Shown here: positions 1 to 7,434 of the stretch, piece by piece
Numbering within the stretch: position 1 is the first letter of the stretch
How the letters are laid out: every line of letters starts with the position of its first letter
Made by a program: the position numbers and the translations under genes
DNA from: an uncultured Holophagaceae bacterium
GTDB taxonomy: Bacteria; Acidobacteriota; Holophagae; Holophagales; Holophagaceae
NCBI GenBank assembly: GCA_903876615.1
Contig: CAIRAS010000113.1
Location: forward strand, 1 to 14,845
Direction: 5' to 3'
DNA: 14,845 nucleotides
The notes under the pieces: model-generated
Databases searched by the model: none
What the model saw: only the letters and a program-made list of their open reading frames with translations
What the model was told of the DNA's origin: nothing

Positions 1-52
1 GCGCTGACCGACTCATCTCCACCGACCGAGCAGCCTCAGCCAAAAGCAAGCA

Positions 53-173
53 AACCGCAGATGGCGCAGATGACACAGATGCGCGCCACAGGCCCGTGAG
101 CCCGGCAGGGGTGGTTTATCGCTTAGAGGGCCCGTTCAGCGCCCATCTGTGCAAGTCTGCGTCATCTGCGGTT
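53..173. repeat. Long imperfect inverted repeat built on CGCAGATG-like units
   Basis: The left arm (53-86) and the reverse complement of the right arm (139-173) align as AACCGCAGATG, one mismatch, CGCAGA, a 3/4-base unmatched block, CACAGATG, one mismatch, GCGC, or about 29 paired positions of 34. The left arm is itself three near-tandem 9-mers: CCGCAGATG, GCGCAGATG, ACACAGATG. The roughly 52-base centre contains no gene. The element lies downstream of the DUF748 gene on its strand, and could fold in RNA as a long stem. Similar CGCAGATG-rich intergenic palindromes occur in many copies in some GC-rich environmental bacteria (from memory, not searched). I see no transposase or clear target duplication, so a non-autonomous element or REP-like repeat are both possible. 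Bases 1-52 show no gene I can support. Confidence 0.7.
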
Positions 174-211
174 CCACTTTTTCTCTGAAGGCCTGGAGTT
201 GGGCGTGGCCC

Positions 212-236
212 CACCCTGCAGTCCTACTTCAGGGTG
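212..236 (-). other. Short hairpin enclosing the stop codon of the DUF748 gene
   Basis: CACCCTG (212-218) and CAGGGTG (230-236) are exact reverse complements, separated by 11 bases that include the TAG stop (224-226, read on the minus strand). The stem is 7 bp, with no T-run after it on the minus strand. On its own it could be chance, but it matches the pattern at other gene ends in this window. Confidence 0.4.
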
Positions 237-3082
237 AACGCCACCGCCGCGCCCTTGGCCTGGCCGGTGCGCACCTGGAAGACTCGCTCGGGATCGGCCT
301 TGGCGTTGTCCAGCAGCCAGGCCAGCACGGCCTTGGCGCGGCGGTCGGCCAGCTGGGTCAGCTCGGCGGGATCCGGCGCCAGGGTGCCCAGCAGCCGCTG
401 CTCCAGCTCCGCGGGCGGGGGTGGCGGCGTGGCCGGGGCTCCCTTGACGGGCGGGAAGGCAACCTCGAAGGCCGCATGGAGCCAGCGCCCGCGCTCCGAT
501 GGGGGCACCGGCCCCTCCTCGGCAAGCTTCAGGGCCCGCGCCCGGGTCCGCCGCAGCAGCACCTCCAAGGCGGTGCGGCGCAGGACCGCGCCGTCCTGGT
601 CCGCGTCCACCGCGCCCTCGGCTTCCAGGCGCAGCGAGGGGCGCTCCTGGAGCGCCTTGCCCAGGACCTGCAGCCGGGCCGTGGCAGCAGGCTCGAGGCC
701 GCTGGAGCCCGGCGCGAAGGCGACGCTGCTGAGGTCCCCGGCATCGCCCCCGAAGAGGCTGCCGATCAGGGTGAAGGGCGAGGTGGCGATCTTCCCCAGG
801 AGTCCGAAGATGGCCTTCCAGACCAGCTTGCCGTATTTCACATCCGGATCGTCCAGGCTGCCCTCGATGGGAAGGTCGAAGGCGATGACCCCTCTGCGGT
901 CGCGCAGGATGGCCAGGCCGAACTTGACGGGTAGGCCCGTGGCGTCGGGGCTCTCCACCTTCTCGCCCAGGTAGAACTGGTCCAGCTTCACGGCGTTCTC
1001 CGCCTTCAGGTTCCGATGGTCGATGCGCAGCCGGGCGTCCACATCCAGCTTGCCCTTCTGCACGGTGTAGCCCAGGTACTTGCCGGTGTAGGGTGTGAAG
1101 TCCGTGAGGTCCGCGCCCTGGATCTTCAGGGTCACGTCCGTATCCAGGTCGTGCCGCAGGGGCATGGCGTGGCCCGTGATGGTGATGGGCGCGAGGCCCC
1201 CGGCGCGGCCGCGGAAGGCCACCTGGGAGGCGGCGTCGGGGCGGCTGGACAGGCCCAGGTAGGCGCCTTCCAGGTCGCTCAGCACCAGGGCCGCGTTGGG
1301 CTGCACCGAGCGGTCGATGAAGCTGAGCCGGCCCCCGGTAATGGCCACCTTCTGGATCCGCAGGTCCGGCGCGGCAGCGGGCGTGGCGGGCACGGCCGAG
1401 GCGGTCACCGGCGCGGGCTTGGCGCCCTCCTCCAGGCGCAGGGCCAGGGCCACGTTGGTGCGGCCGTCCGGCTGCAGCACCAGCCGCCCCTCGGGCTCGG
1501 TCCAGGCCACGGTCTGGATGGCCAGGGCCAGGGGCGCGGTGCGCAGGTCCAGGCCCGCCAGCCGCAGCTGCTTCCAGCGCAGGAAGGGCTCGTTCTGGGC
1601 CGCGTCGCGCACCTCCAACTGCTGCACGGCGAGGGCGCCCTGGTAGGTCAGACCATCGGTGCGGCGGCCCTCGAAGGCAAAGCGCAGGCGACCCTCGGCG
1701 CCGAGGCTGCCCGAGGCGACGCGTAGCGCCAAGGCCCCGTCCAGGTAGGGATCGAAGGACTCCAGGGCCAGCCCCTCGGCCTTGAGAAGCAGGTCGCCTG
1801 CGGGCTTGAGGGCGTGGAGGGTGCCCTCCAGCTTCAGCGAGCCGCCGCCGACCTTCAGGTCCAGCGCAGCCCGGGTCGGGGCGGCCGGGTCCAGGGAGAA
1901 GCCCTGCAGGTGCAGGTTGACCTCCGTCGCCGCCACCTGCACGGGACGGGCGGGCACCCGGTCCTGCCAGTCCAGCCGGAGGCCCTGGAGCCGCAGGTCC
2001 CGGATCAGGAGCTGCAGGGGCTTCGCGTCGGCCTTGGGGGTGCGCGGGTGGGGCGGCGCCAGCATCCGGACCAGGTTCAGGCCCTCCGGGGTCCGCTGGA
2101 CGCGCACCGCGCCCTGATCCACGAGGATCGAGCCCACCTCCACCGCGGGCGCCAGCAGGTCCGCCTTCCCGCCTTGGACTTCCACCGAGGGCAGGTCCAA
2201 GGCCGACTCCGCCACGCCGCGCTCGGCGAGTTTGAAGTTCTTTAGCGAGAGACCCAGGTCCGAGAGCTCCACCACCTGCTTACCCTTCCCCCACTCGAAG
2301 CGGTACTGGGCCCGCAGGGTGGCTGTGCCGCTGCGGACCTCGCTGGCCAGCTGCTGCTCGGCGTAGGGCCGGTAGTGGGCCAGCTGGAGGTTCTCCAGCA
2401 GCAGGCTGCCCCTGGAGGCCAGGGGCTGGAAGCCCAGGTCCCCGTTCCAGAGCAGGTGCTCCCGGGCCTCGGTCCAGGCCTCCAGGGTGAACCCGCTGCG
2501 ATGGTTCAGCTCCGTGCGCAGGCCATCGACCCGGAAGGAGAGGGGGCCGAGCACGCGCTGGTAGGCGGGCACGAGGGTGCGGTCCAGGAACTCTAGGCGC
2601 CCCTCACTCAGCTGGAAGTGGCCCACCTCGACGATCCAGGCCGGCGCGCCCGGGGGTTCGGATGGCTTCGGGGAATCCCCCTCCAGCAGGTCCTGGAAGT
2701 TCAGCCGCCCCTTGGCATCCAGTCCGGCGCGCACCACCAGCCCTTCCACCTCGATCGCTGCGAAGGAGACCGTGTGCTGGAGGAGGGCCCAGACCTCGTA
2801 GTTCACATAGAGGCGGCGCAGGGTCACCCAGTCGCCGCCGCGGGGCTCCGCGATCCGCAGCCCCTCCACGGTGGTAGCCAGGGTGAGCGGATTGAAGCGC
2901 AGCTTGGCCACGGTGACCGGACGCTTCAGGAAGCGGGTGGCCTCCCGCTCAAGCCGGGGGCGAACCAGGGCGGGCACCAGAAAAAACCCTGCCAACAACC
3001 AGAGGCCAAAGCCACCGGCCAGGACCACGATGAGGACGCGAAACCGCCTGGAAAAGGCCGAGAGAGCGGGAATGAATGACAT
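224..3082 (-). CDS. DUF748 (AsmA-like) envelope protein with inner-membrane anchor
   Basis: Protein of 952 residues. Residues about 15-39 form one hydrophobic N-terminal anchor after a basic start (SRRFR). A long periplasmic part rich in short beta-type repeats follows, as in AsmA/TamB-like DUF748 proteins thought to act in envelope lipid or outer-membrane homeostasis. The family signature near the end of the repeat region is readable (FDLPIEGSLDDPDVKYGKLV, then an amphipathic stretch LLGKIATSPFTLIGSLFGG). The tail (783-952) resembles a degraded OmpA-like domain: VAFAPGSSGLEPAA...L...L, and near the end DRRAKAVLAWLL...RVFQVR. A proline run (PPPPP) lies at about 888. The ATG at 3080-3082 has no Shine-Dalgarno but is preceded by TATGCT-TTTCCC, so the mRNA may be leaderless. 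It is a single gene, divergent from the GTPase. Family assignment is firm; the role is only that of the family. Confidence 0.88.
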   Translation of the reverse strand: MSFIPALSAFSRRFRVLIVVLAGGFGLWLLAGFFLVPALVRPRLEREATRFLKRPVTVAKLRFNPLTLATTVEGLRIAEPRGGDWVTLRRLYVNYEVWALLQHTVSFAAIEVEGLVVRAGLDAKGRLNFQDLLEGDSPKPSEPPGAPAWIVEVGHFQLSEGRLEFLDRTLVPAYQRVLGPLSFRVDGLRTELNHRSGFTLEAWTEAREHLLWNGDLGFQPLASRGSLLLENLQLAHYRPYAEQQLASEVRSGTATLRAQYRFEWGKGKQVVELSDLGLSLKNFKLAERGVAESALDLPSVEVQGGKADLLAPAVEVGSILVDQGAVRVQRTPEGLNLVRMLAPPHPRTPKADAKPLQLLIRDLRLQGLRLDWQDRVPARPVQVAATEVNLHLQGFSLDPAAPTRAALDLKVGGGSLKLEGTLHALKPAGDLLLKAEGLALESFDPYLDGALALRVASGSLGAEGRLRFAFEGRRTDGLTYQGALAVQQLEVRDAAQNEPFLRWKQLRLAGLDLRTAPLALAIQTVAWTEPEGRLVLQPDGRTNVALALRLEEGAKPAPVTASAVPATPAAAPDLRIQKVAITGGRLSFIDRSVQPNAALVLSDLEGAYLGLSSRPDAASQVAFRGRAGGLAPITITGHAMPLRHDLDTDVTLKIQGADLTDFTPYTGKYLGYTVQKGKLDVDARLRIDHRNLKAENAVKLDQFYLGEKVESPDATGLPVKFGLAILRDRRGVIAFDLPIEGSLDDPDVKYGKLVWKAIFGLLGKIATSPFTLIGSLFGGDAGDLSSVAFAPGSSGLEPAATARLQVLGKALQERPSLRLEAEGAVDADQDGAVLRRTALEVLLRRTRARALKLAEEGPVPPSERGRWLHAAFEVAFPPVKGAPATPPPPPAELEQRLLGTLAPDPAELTQLADRRAKAVLAWLLDNAKADPERVFQVRTGQAKGAAVAFTLK

Positions 3083-3088
3083 GGGAAA

Positions 3089-3119
3089 AGCATAGCCCCA
3101 TCCCGGGACTGTGATTCAA
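3089..3119 (-). promoter_or_regulatory. Putative promoter of the DUF748 gene giving a leaderless mRNA
   Basis: Read on the minus strand, a -10 like TATGCT occupies 3094-3089, followed by TTTCCC and the ATG at 3082. Transcription would then start about at the ATG. A TTGAAT match to -35 lies at 3119-3114, but the spacer is 19 bases, longer than ideal. No Shine-Dalgarno lies between. The same arrangement precedes comF. Confidence 0.4.
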
Positions 3120-3220
3120 GCCACAACCCGGTGTCTTGAGCCTCCCCGCGGGCGTATGCTCCAGGCGTCGCGGTGCCGCCATGACTGCCATCTTCGAGCG
3201 TGTCGGCGCATCGCTGGACC

Positions 3221-3226
3221 GAGAGG
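3221..3226 (+). promoter_or_regulatory. Ribosome-binding site that fixes the GTPase start
   Basis: GAGAGG lies 9 bases before the ATG at 3236. The in-frame ATG at 3200 has no comparable site and would add 12 residues (SAHRWTERHSV) that do not look like the family, whose members begin close to the RRVVILGAAGRDFHNFN stretch. The start at 3236 is therefore preferred. Confidence 0.7.
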
Positions 3227-3235
3227 CATAGTGTC

Positions 3236-4555
3236 ATGGCGACACGACGCGTGGTGATCCTGGGAGCCGCTGGGCGGGACTTCCATAACTTCAATACGGT
3301 CTTCCGGGACAATCCGGCCTTCCAGGTGGTGGCCTTCACCGCCACCCAGATCCCGGGCATTGAGGGGCGACGCTATCCAGCCGTCCTTGCCGGGGGCCTC
3401 TACCCGGAAGGCATCCCCATCGTGGACGAGTCCGAGCTGGTGGCCCTCATCGCCCGCGAGCGCATCGAGGAGGCCATCTTCTCCTACTCGGATGTTCCCC
3501 ACGCCACCGCCATGCACCTGGCCAGCCTCTGCATCGCCCATGACTGCGACTTCACCTTCCTGGGCGCCGCCAAGACGATGATCACCTCGACGAAGCCCGT
3601 CATCGGCATCACCGCCGTGCGCACGGGTGCGGGCAAGAGCCAGACCACCCGCACCATCAGCAACATCCTCAAGCAGCTCGGCAAGAAGGTGGTGGCCATC
3701 CGCCACCCCATGCCCTACGGGGACCTGGCCCGCCAGGCCTGCCAGCGCTTCGCGGGCTACGCCGACCTCGACAAGCACGAGTGCACCATCGAGGAGCGGG
3801 AGGAGTACGAGCCGCACATCGACAACGGCTTCGTGGTCTACGCTGGCGTGGACTATGAGCAGATCATCCGCGCCGCGGAGCAAGAGGCGGACGTGATCCT
3901 GTGGGACGGCGGCAACAACGACCTGCCGTTCTACCGCAGCGACCTCCACATCTGCATCGCCGACCCCCTGCGCTCGGGCCATGAGCTGGCCTACCACCCC
4001 GGCGAAGCCAACTTCCGCATGGCCGATATCATCCTCATCAACAAGTGCGACAGCGCCCGGGAAGCGGACATCGCCGCCATCGAGCGCAATGCCGCCCTGG
4101 TGAATCCCAAGGCCCGGGTCATCCGCGCCAACAGCCCCGTCACCTGCGATCGCCCGGAGCTGGTGAAGGGGATGCGCGCCCTCGTCATCGAGGACGGCCC
4201 CACGCTGACGCACGGCTCCATGTCCTACGGGGCCGGGGTCGTGGCCGCCAAGGCCGCCGGCGCCCACGAGATCGTGGATCCCAGCCCCTACGCCGTGGAC
4301 TCCATCGCCGCCACCTACCGGAAATACCCCAACGCCAAGGGCATCCTGCCCGCCATGGGCTACGGCGAGCACCAGGTGAAAGACCTCGAAGCCACCATCG
4401 AAGCCACCCCCTGCGACGTGGTGCTGAGCGCGACCCCCATCGACCTCACCCGCGTCCTGAAAGTCACCAAGCCCATGACCCGCGTCCGCTACGAGCTGGC
4501 CGAGATCCGCGAGGGGCTGTTGGAGGGGGAGGTGCGGAGGATTTTGGGGCTGTGA
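3236..4555 (+). CDS. P-loop GTPase of the cyclic 2,3-diphosphoglycerate synthetase family
   Basis: Protein of 439 residues, close to the family length of about 440-460. Residues 2-115 form a Rossmann-like part with the opening signature RRVVILGAAGRDFHNFNTVF and later AFTATQIPGI and FSYSDVPHA. A P-loop follows: V128-R-T-G-A-G-K-S135. It departs from strict Walker A, having V where A/G is usual, but this form occurs in this family. WDGGNND is a DxxG-like switch and N269-K-C-D272 is the guanine-specificity NKxD motif. The archaeal relative makes cyclic 2,3-diphosphoglycerate from 2,3-diphosphoglycerate and ATP. Bacterial homologues are widespread and, to my knowledge, functionally untested, so the name should be read as family only. 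It has its own RBS, is divergent from the DUF748 gene and convergent with the ERCC4 nuclease. Confidence 0.87.
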   Translation: MATRRVVILGAAGRDFHNFNTVFRDNPAFQVVAFTATQIPGIEGRRYPAVLAGGLYPEGIPIVDESELVALIARERIEEAIFSYSDVPHATAMHLASLCIAHDCDFTFLGAAKTMITSTKPVIGITAVRTGAGKSQTTRTISNILKQLGKKVVAIRHPMPYGDLARQACQRFAGYADLDKHECTIEEREEYEPHIDNGFVVYAGVDYEQIIRAAEQEADVILWDGGNNDLPFYRSDLHICIADPLRSGHELAYHPGEANFRMADIILINKCDSAREADIAAIERNAALVNPKARVIRANSPVTCDRPELVKGMRALVIEDGPTLTHGSMSYGAGVVAAKAAGAHEIVDPSPYAVDSIAATYRKYPNAKGILPAMGYGEHQVKDLEATIEATPCDVVLSATPIDLTRVLKVTKPMTRVRYELAEIREGLLEGEVRRILGL

Positions 4556-4557
4556 GG

Positions 4558-4592
4558 GTGTGAATCGCGGGGCGTTGCCCCACGATTCACAC
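4558..4592. terminator. Strong hairpin between convergent genes, without U-tract
   Basis: GTGTGAATCGCGGGGC (4558-4573) pairs with GCCCCACGATTCACAC (4577-4592): 15 of 16 positions pair, with one C/A mismatch, around a GTT loop. It begins 3 bases after the GTPase stop (4553-4555) and overlaps the last codon and TGA stop (4587-4589) of the opposite gene, so it would form at both transcript ends. Neither side has a T-run. A bidirectional terminator or 3'-end protector is likely; classical intrinsic termination is not supported. Confidence 0.7.
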
Positions 4593-5279
4593 GTGGTAAG
4601 AAAGGGACTCTTCGTGGACGGCCCAGTGGAGGGACTGGGCCGTTTGTTTACCGATGCCGGGGACTGCGGACAGTGCTTCTTGCGGGGCGGCCACAATGTT
4701 TTCCAGGGTGCCAAAGTGGTCCAGGAGTCGCTGGGCTCGTTTGGTTCCGATCCGGGGGAAGCTGGATAGCACTCGCAGCTGAATGGCCCGCTTCCCCCTG
4801 GGCTGCCACCCGGACCGACGCAGCGGGGTGATTGATACGGAGTGCAGCTGCCGCGCGGTGTAGGCAATCAGCCTCGCCGTTTCTTCCTCATCCTGGGAAC
4901 GCAGCACCGGGATCCCGAAGACCACGGAGAGCGTCAGCATCGCCCCCTGGACGGCCTCCCGCCGGATGTGGCGCTGGGTCCATTCCGAGGAGGGTCCCTC
5001 CAGAATGAGGAAAGACCTCACCGGCGCCTCGGCCAACCGCCGGGCCTGCGCGAACAGCCTGCCCTCGAACAGGCTCGCCAGAAAATCCGGCACACGCTTC
5101 CGCTCCAGCACGGCCTTCCCCTCGATGAGGTAGTCCCCGGTCCGCAGCCGTTTTACCGTGACCGCGACACCTTCCATCCGTGTCAGCAACGCCCCCACCG
5201 AAGAGCCCCGGCCCTCCCGATCATCCACAACGATCCGTATTTTCGCCCCGCCGGAACCACCCCGCACATCCCACCTCAC
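4587..5279 (-). CDS. XPF/ERCC4-type nuclease with helix-hairpin-helix domain
   Basis: Protein of 230 residues with two domains. Residues about 14-145 are an ERCC4 nuclease fold with the active-site set D19-D20-R21, G48-D49 and E59-R60-K61-xxx-D65, followed by SLFEGRLFAQARRL as in XPF/Mus81/Hef. Residues about 172-222 are a tandem helix-hairpin-helix (FPRIGTKRAQRLLDHFG, then VPGIGKQTAQSL), which binds branched or structured DNA. There is no helicase domain, so it matches the minimal archaeal short-XPF layout. Role: structure-specific DNA cleavage in repair or recombination, inferred from the family. The start codon is GTG, with AGGA about 8 bases upstream. A second GTG four codons in, preceded by GAGG, is also possible. 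Divergent from the OYE reductase with an 86-bp gap. Confidence 0.85.
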   Translation of the reverse strand: MRWDVRGGSGGAKIRIVVDDREGRGSSVGALLTRMEGVAVTVKRLRTGDYLIEGKAVLERKRVPDFLASLFEGRLFAQARRLAEAPVRSFLILEGPSSEWTQRHIRREAVQGAMLTLSVVFGIPVLRSQDEEETARLIAYTARQLHSVSITPLRRSGWQPRGKRAIQLRVLSSFPRIGTKRAQRLLDHFGTLENIVAAPQEALSAVPGIGKQTAQSLHWAVHEESLSYHV

Positions 5280-5313
5280 CCAACGATCCTGACGAACTAA
5301 TCACCCAGTATCC

Positions 5314-5360
5314 TTAGCTATCTCAGAATGCGTCGCATGCCGCATTCTGAGCAAGTGGAG
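5314..5360 (+). promoter_or_regulatory. Structured leader of the OYE gene: motif, perfect hairpin, RBS
   Basis: TTAGCTATCTC (5314-5324) is followed by a perfect 11-bp stem, CTCAGAATGCG (5322-5332) and CGCATTCTGAG (5341-5351), with an 8-base loop TCGCATGC. GGAG (5357-5360) is the RBS, 5 bases before the ATG at 5366, outside the stem. The same order of elements precedes the GH113-like gene. The dyad could be an operator in DNA or a structure in RNA. The TAGCTAT inside the motif may be a -10 box, which would place the hairpin at the 5' end of the mRNA. It also lies within the divergent gap shared with the nuclease gene. Confidence 0.5.
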
Positions 5361-5365
5361 CCCCG

Positions 5366-6460
5366 ATGACGAACCTGTTCTCCCCCCTAACCCTGCGCGG
5401 CCTCACGCTGCCCAACCGCATCGCGGTGTCGCCCATGTGCCAGTACCAGGCGGAGGACGGGCTGGTGAACGAGTGGCACTCGGTGCACTACGGCGGACTG
5501 GCCCAGGGCGGGGCGGGGCTGATCCTCACGGAGGCCGCCGCGGTGGCGCCGGAGGCCCGCATCAGCCCCAACGACCTGGGGCTCTGGAACGATGCCCAGG
5601 CCGAGGCCCTGATTCCCATCACGCGCTTCATGGCCGCCCAGGGCGTGGTGCCCGGCGTGCAGCTGGCCCACGCGGGCCGCAAGGCTTCCAATCCCGCGCC
5701 CTGGAAGGGCAGCGGCAGTGTCCCCCTCGCGGCGGGCGGCTGGGTGCCCGTGGCCCCCAGCGCCCTGCCCTTCGATGCGGGCTGGACCGTGCCCACCGAA
5801 CTGGACGAGGCCGGCATCACCGGGGTGGTCCAGGCCTTCGTGGCCGCCGCCCGCCGGGCCCTGGCCGCGGGCTTCCAGGTGGTGGAGATCCACGCCGCCC
5901 ACGGCTACCTGCTGCACCAGTTCCTGTCGCCGCTCACCAACCACCGCGGGGACCACTACGGCGGCTCCTTCGAGCACCGCACCCGCCTGGCCCGGGAGGT
6001 GGTGGCCGCGGTCCGTGCCGTGTGGCCCGAGCGCCTGCCGCTCTTCGTGCGCATCTCCGCCACGGACTGGGTGGAGGGCGGCTGGGACCTGGAGCAGTCC
6101 GTGCAGCTGGCCGCGGCCCTGAAGGACCTGGGCGCGGACCTGGTGGACTGCTCTTCCGGCGGCCTGGTGCCCGGCGCGAAGATCCCCGTGGGCCCCGGCT
6201 ACCAGGTGCCCTTCGCGGCCCGCATCCGCGCGGCGACGGGCTTGCCCACCGGCGCCGTGGGACTCATCACCGAGTCCCGGCAGGCGGAGCAGATCCTGGC
6301 CGAGGGCTCGGCGGACTTGATCCTGCTGGGCCGCGAGCTGCTGCGGGATCCCCGCTGGCCCCTGCGCGCCGCCCAGGAGCTCGGCGTCGAGGCCCCCTGG
6401 CCCGCCTCCTACCTCCGCGCCGCCCGGGGGCCTGCTGTCATGCGGCAGCCGCTGGGTTGA
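5366..6460 (+). CDS. NADH:flavin oxidoreductase, old yellow enzyme family (YqjM/XenA type)
   Basis: Protein of 364 residues, one FMN-binding TIM barrel, close to the length of Pseudomonas XenA (about 363). Readable features are SPMCQYQ with C25 and Y27, the residues that mark the YqjM/XenA class; HAGRK at 102-106; the substrate-binding pair H176-A-A-H179 within EIHAAHGYLLHQFLSPLTN; the flavin-proximal R229; GLIT at 299-302; and LGRELLRDPRWPLRAA at 321-336. These enzymes reduce activated C=C bonds of enals, enones or nitro compounds with NAD(P)H in the cytoplasm. The physiological substrate is unknown, and stress or xenobiotic reduction is the usual guess. It is monocistronic with its own structured leader and RBS, which fix the ATG at 5366. 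Confidence 0.92.
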   Translation: MTNLFSPLTLRGLTLPNRIAVSPMCQYQAEDGLVNEWHSVHYGGLAQGGAGLILTEAAAVAPEARISPNDLGLWNDAQAEALIPITRFMAAQGVVPGVQLAHAGRKASNPAPWKGSGSVPLAAGGWVPVAPSALPFDAGWTVPTELDEAGITGVVQAFVAAARRALAAGFQVVEIHAAHGYLLHQFLSPLTNHRGDHYGGSFEHRTRLAREVVAAVRAVWPERLPLFVRISATDWVEGGWDLEQSVQLAAALKDLGADLVDCSSGGLVPGAKIPVGPGYQVPFAARIRAATGLPTGAVGLITESRQAEQILAEGSADLILLGRELLRDPRWPLRAAQELGVEAPWPASYLRAARGPAVMRQPLG

Positions 6461-6484
6461 ACCCGGTTTTTCAGCAAACGGGTT
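6460..6484 (+). terminator. Hairpin starting at the OYE stop codon
   Basis: AACCCGGTTT (6460-6469) pairs with AAACGGGTT (6476-6484): 9 bp with one bulged G and a TTCAGC loop. The first paired base is the last base of the TGA stop (6458-6460). T residues lie in the stem and loop, not after the stem, so this is not a standard Rho-independent terminator, although it is the only candidate 3' end here. Confidence 0.5.
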
Positions 6485-6528
6485 ATCCGGGATTTCAGGG
6501 AAGAGCCAAGACACGCCAAGCACACCCA

Positions 6529-6690
6529 GGCAAAAGCAACCACTCTCACAGAGAAAAGACGAGGGGGCAGAGGGGCGCCGAGAGCTTCGAATCAGCCGCC
6601 CGCGGCGCTTGGAGGCCCCGACTCGGGGGATGACCACCGCTGTCCTCTGCGACCCTCAGCCATCTCCGCGTCCTCTGCGAGAGTTTTGCC
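6529..6690. repeat. Second long imperfect inverted repeat, CTCTC-CAGAG type
   Basis: Left side from 6529: GGCAAAA, a 7-base insert, CTCTC, A, CAGAG, then a purine-rich tract with GACGAGG and GGCAGAGG. The reverse complement of the right side, read down from 6690, gives GGCAAAA, CTCTC, G, CAGAG, GACGCGG, then GGCTGAGG and GCAGAGG. The outer 25 or so positions pair well; the inner part pairs loosely. It fills most of the 264-bp gap between the convergent OYE and comF genes. Intergenic elements with repeated CAGAG/CTCTG words are known in several environmental phyla (from memory). The right flank to 6724 shows nothing further that I can support. Confidence 0.55.
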
Positions 6691-6724
6691 CTTCTCCCAC
6701 GAATACGACCTGTTTAGATAGCCC

Positions 6725-7429
6725 CTACAGCGCCCGGAACAGGGTCAGCACGCGCACTTCCTCGGCGCCTCCCGCCTGCAGGGCCTGGGCGCAGCGCAGG
6801 AGGGTGGTGCCGGTGGTCCAGACGTCGTCCACCAGCAGGATCACGCCCGAGGGTTTCGCACCCCGACTCACGGTGATGGCCTTCCGGGGCAGGCGGCGAC
6901 GCTGGGTCTCGGTGCGGGTGGCCTGGCGGCCGCTGTGCCAGGCCTTGGCCAGCAGCGCCTGGAACGGGTGGCCGAGCCGCTGGGCCAGGAGGGTGCCGAT
7001 CTCGGCTCCGAAGTCGAAGCCCCGCAGCAGGCGGTGGGGCAGGGTGCTGGGGACCGCGGTCACCCGGTCCACGGTGGCGGCCCAGTCCGGCAGCGCCGCC
7101 GCCGCGAGACGCTCCAGCAGCGCCCGGCGCCAGCCCCGCTCCCCGGCCTTGAGGCCCGGCAGCAGCAGCGCCCCCAGGGGAGGCCGCCCGCCGTGGTAGT
7201 CCCAGAGGGCGTCCCCCAGCTCCCAGGCGGTGGCGTCCGGGCAGTCCCCGTCCGCATGGACCAGGGCGCAGCGCGGACAGCGGTCCTCGGCCAGAGGCAC
7301 CAACCCGCGCCAGCAGCGGGCGCAGAGCCCCGCTTCCGCACCCTCGCCCACGGGGCCAAGGCAACCCCGGCACAGGAGCAGGGAACCCCGCACCCCGGAA
7401 AAAGCGCCATGGATTACCACCGGAAGCAT
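6725..7429 (-). CDS. comF: ComF family phosphoribosyltransferase-like protein
   Basis: Protein of 234 residues, the usual ComF length. The N-terminal zinc-binding part has C20-x-x-C23 ... C36-x-x-C39 and C51-x-x-C54 ... C63. The C-terminal part is a type-I phosphoribosyltransferase fold: VTAVPSTLPHRLLRGFDFGAEIG at 123-145, and the PRPP-binding loop V200-D-D-V-W-T-T-G-T-T209. ComF is needed for DNA uptake in naturally competent bacteria, probably in handling incoming single strands with ComFA/DprA. It is also retained in many bacteria not known to be competent, so competence here is not shown. The ATG at 7427-7429 has no Shine-Dalgarno but sits right behind TATGAT-TTCCC, suggesting a leaderless mRNA. 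Divergent from the permease operon. Confidence 0.9.
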   Translation of the reverse strand: MLPVVIHGAFSGVRGSLLLCRGCLGPVGEGAEAGLCARCWRGLVPLAEDRCPRCALVHADGDCPDATAWELGDALWDYHGGRPPLGALLLPGLKAGERGWRRALLERLAAAALPDWAATVDRVTAVPSTLPHRLLRGFDFGAEIGTLLAQRLGHPFQALLAKAWHSGRQATRTETQRRRLPRKAITVSRGAKPSGVILLVDDVWTTGTTLLRCAQALQAGGAEEVRVLTLFRAL

Positions 7430-7434
7430 GGGAA

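Noticed and set aside
53..173. CRISPR array, suggested by the repeated CGCAGATG units
   Set aside because: The units are 9 bases long, directly adjacent and without unique spacers of regular length, and the two blocks are inverted relative to each other.
149..934. 261-codon plus-strand frame beginning in the repeat at the left end
   Set aside because: It runs antisense to the DUF748 gene, has low-complexity Gly/Gln/Arg composition, and starts inside the inverted repeat without an RBS.
3116..4867. Open frame of 583 codons on the minus strand opposite the GTPase
   Set aside because: It is a GC-rich antisense shadow: Gly/Val/His/Asp-rich with no domain, and it overlaps a clear family gene with an RBS as well as the nuclease gene.
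6709..6743. CCTGTT...AACAGG pair around the comF stop codon
   Set aside because: A 6-bp stem with a loop of more than 20 bases is expected by chance, so it was not counted with the stronger stop-codon hairpins.
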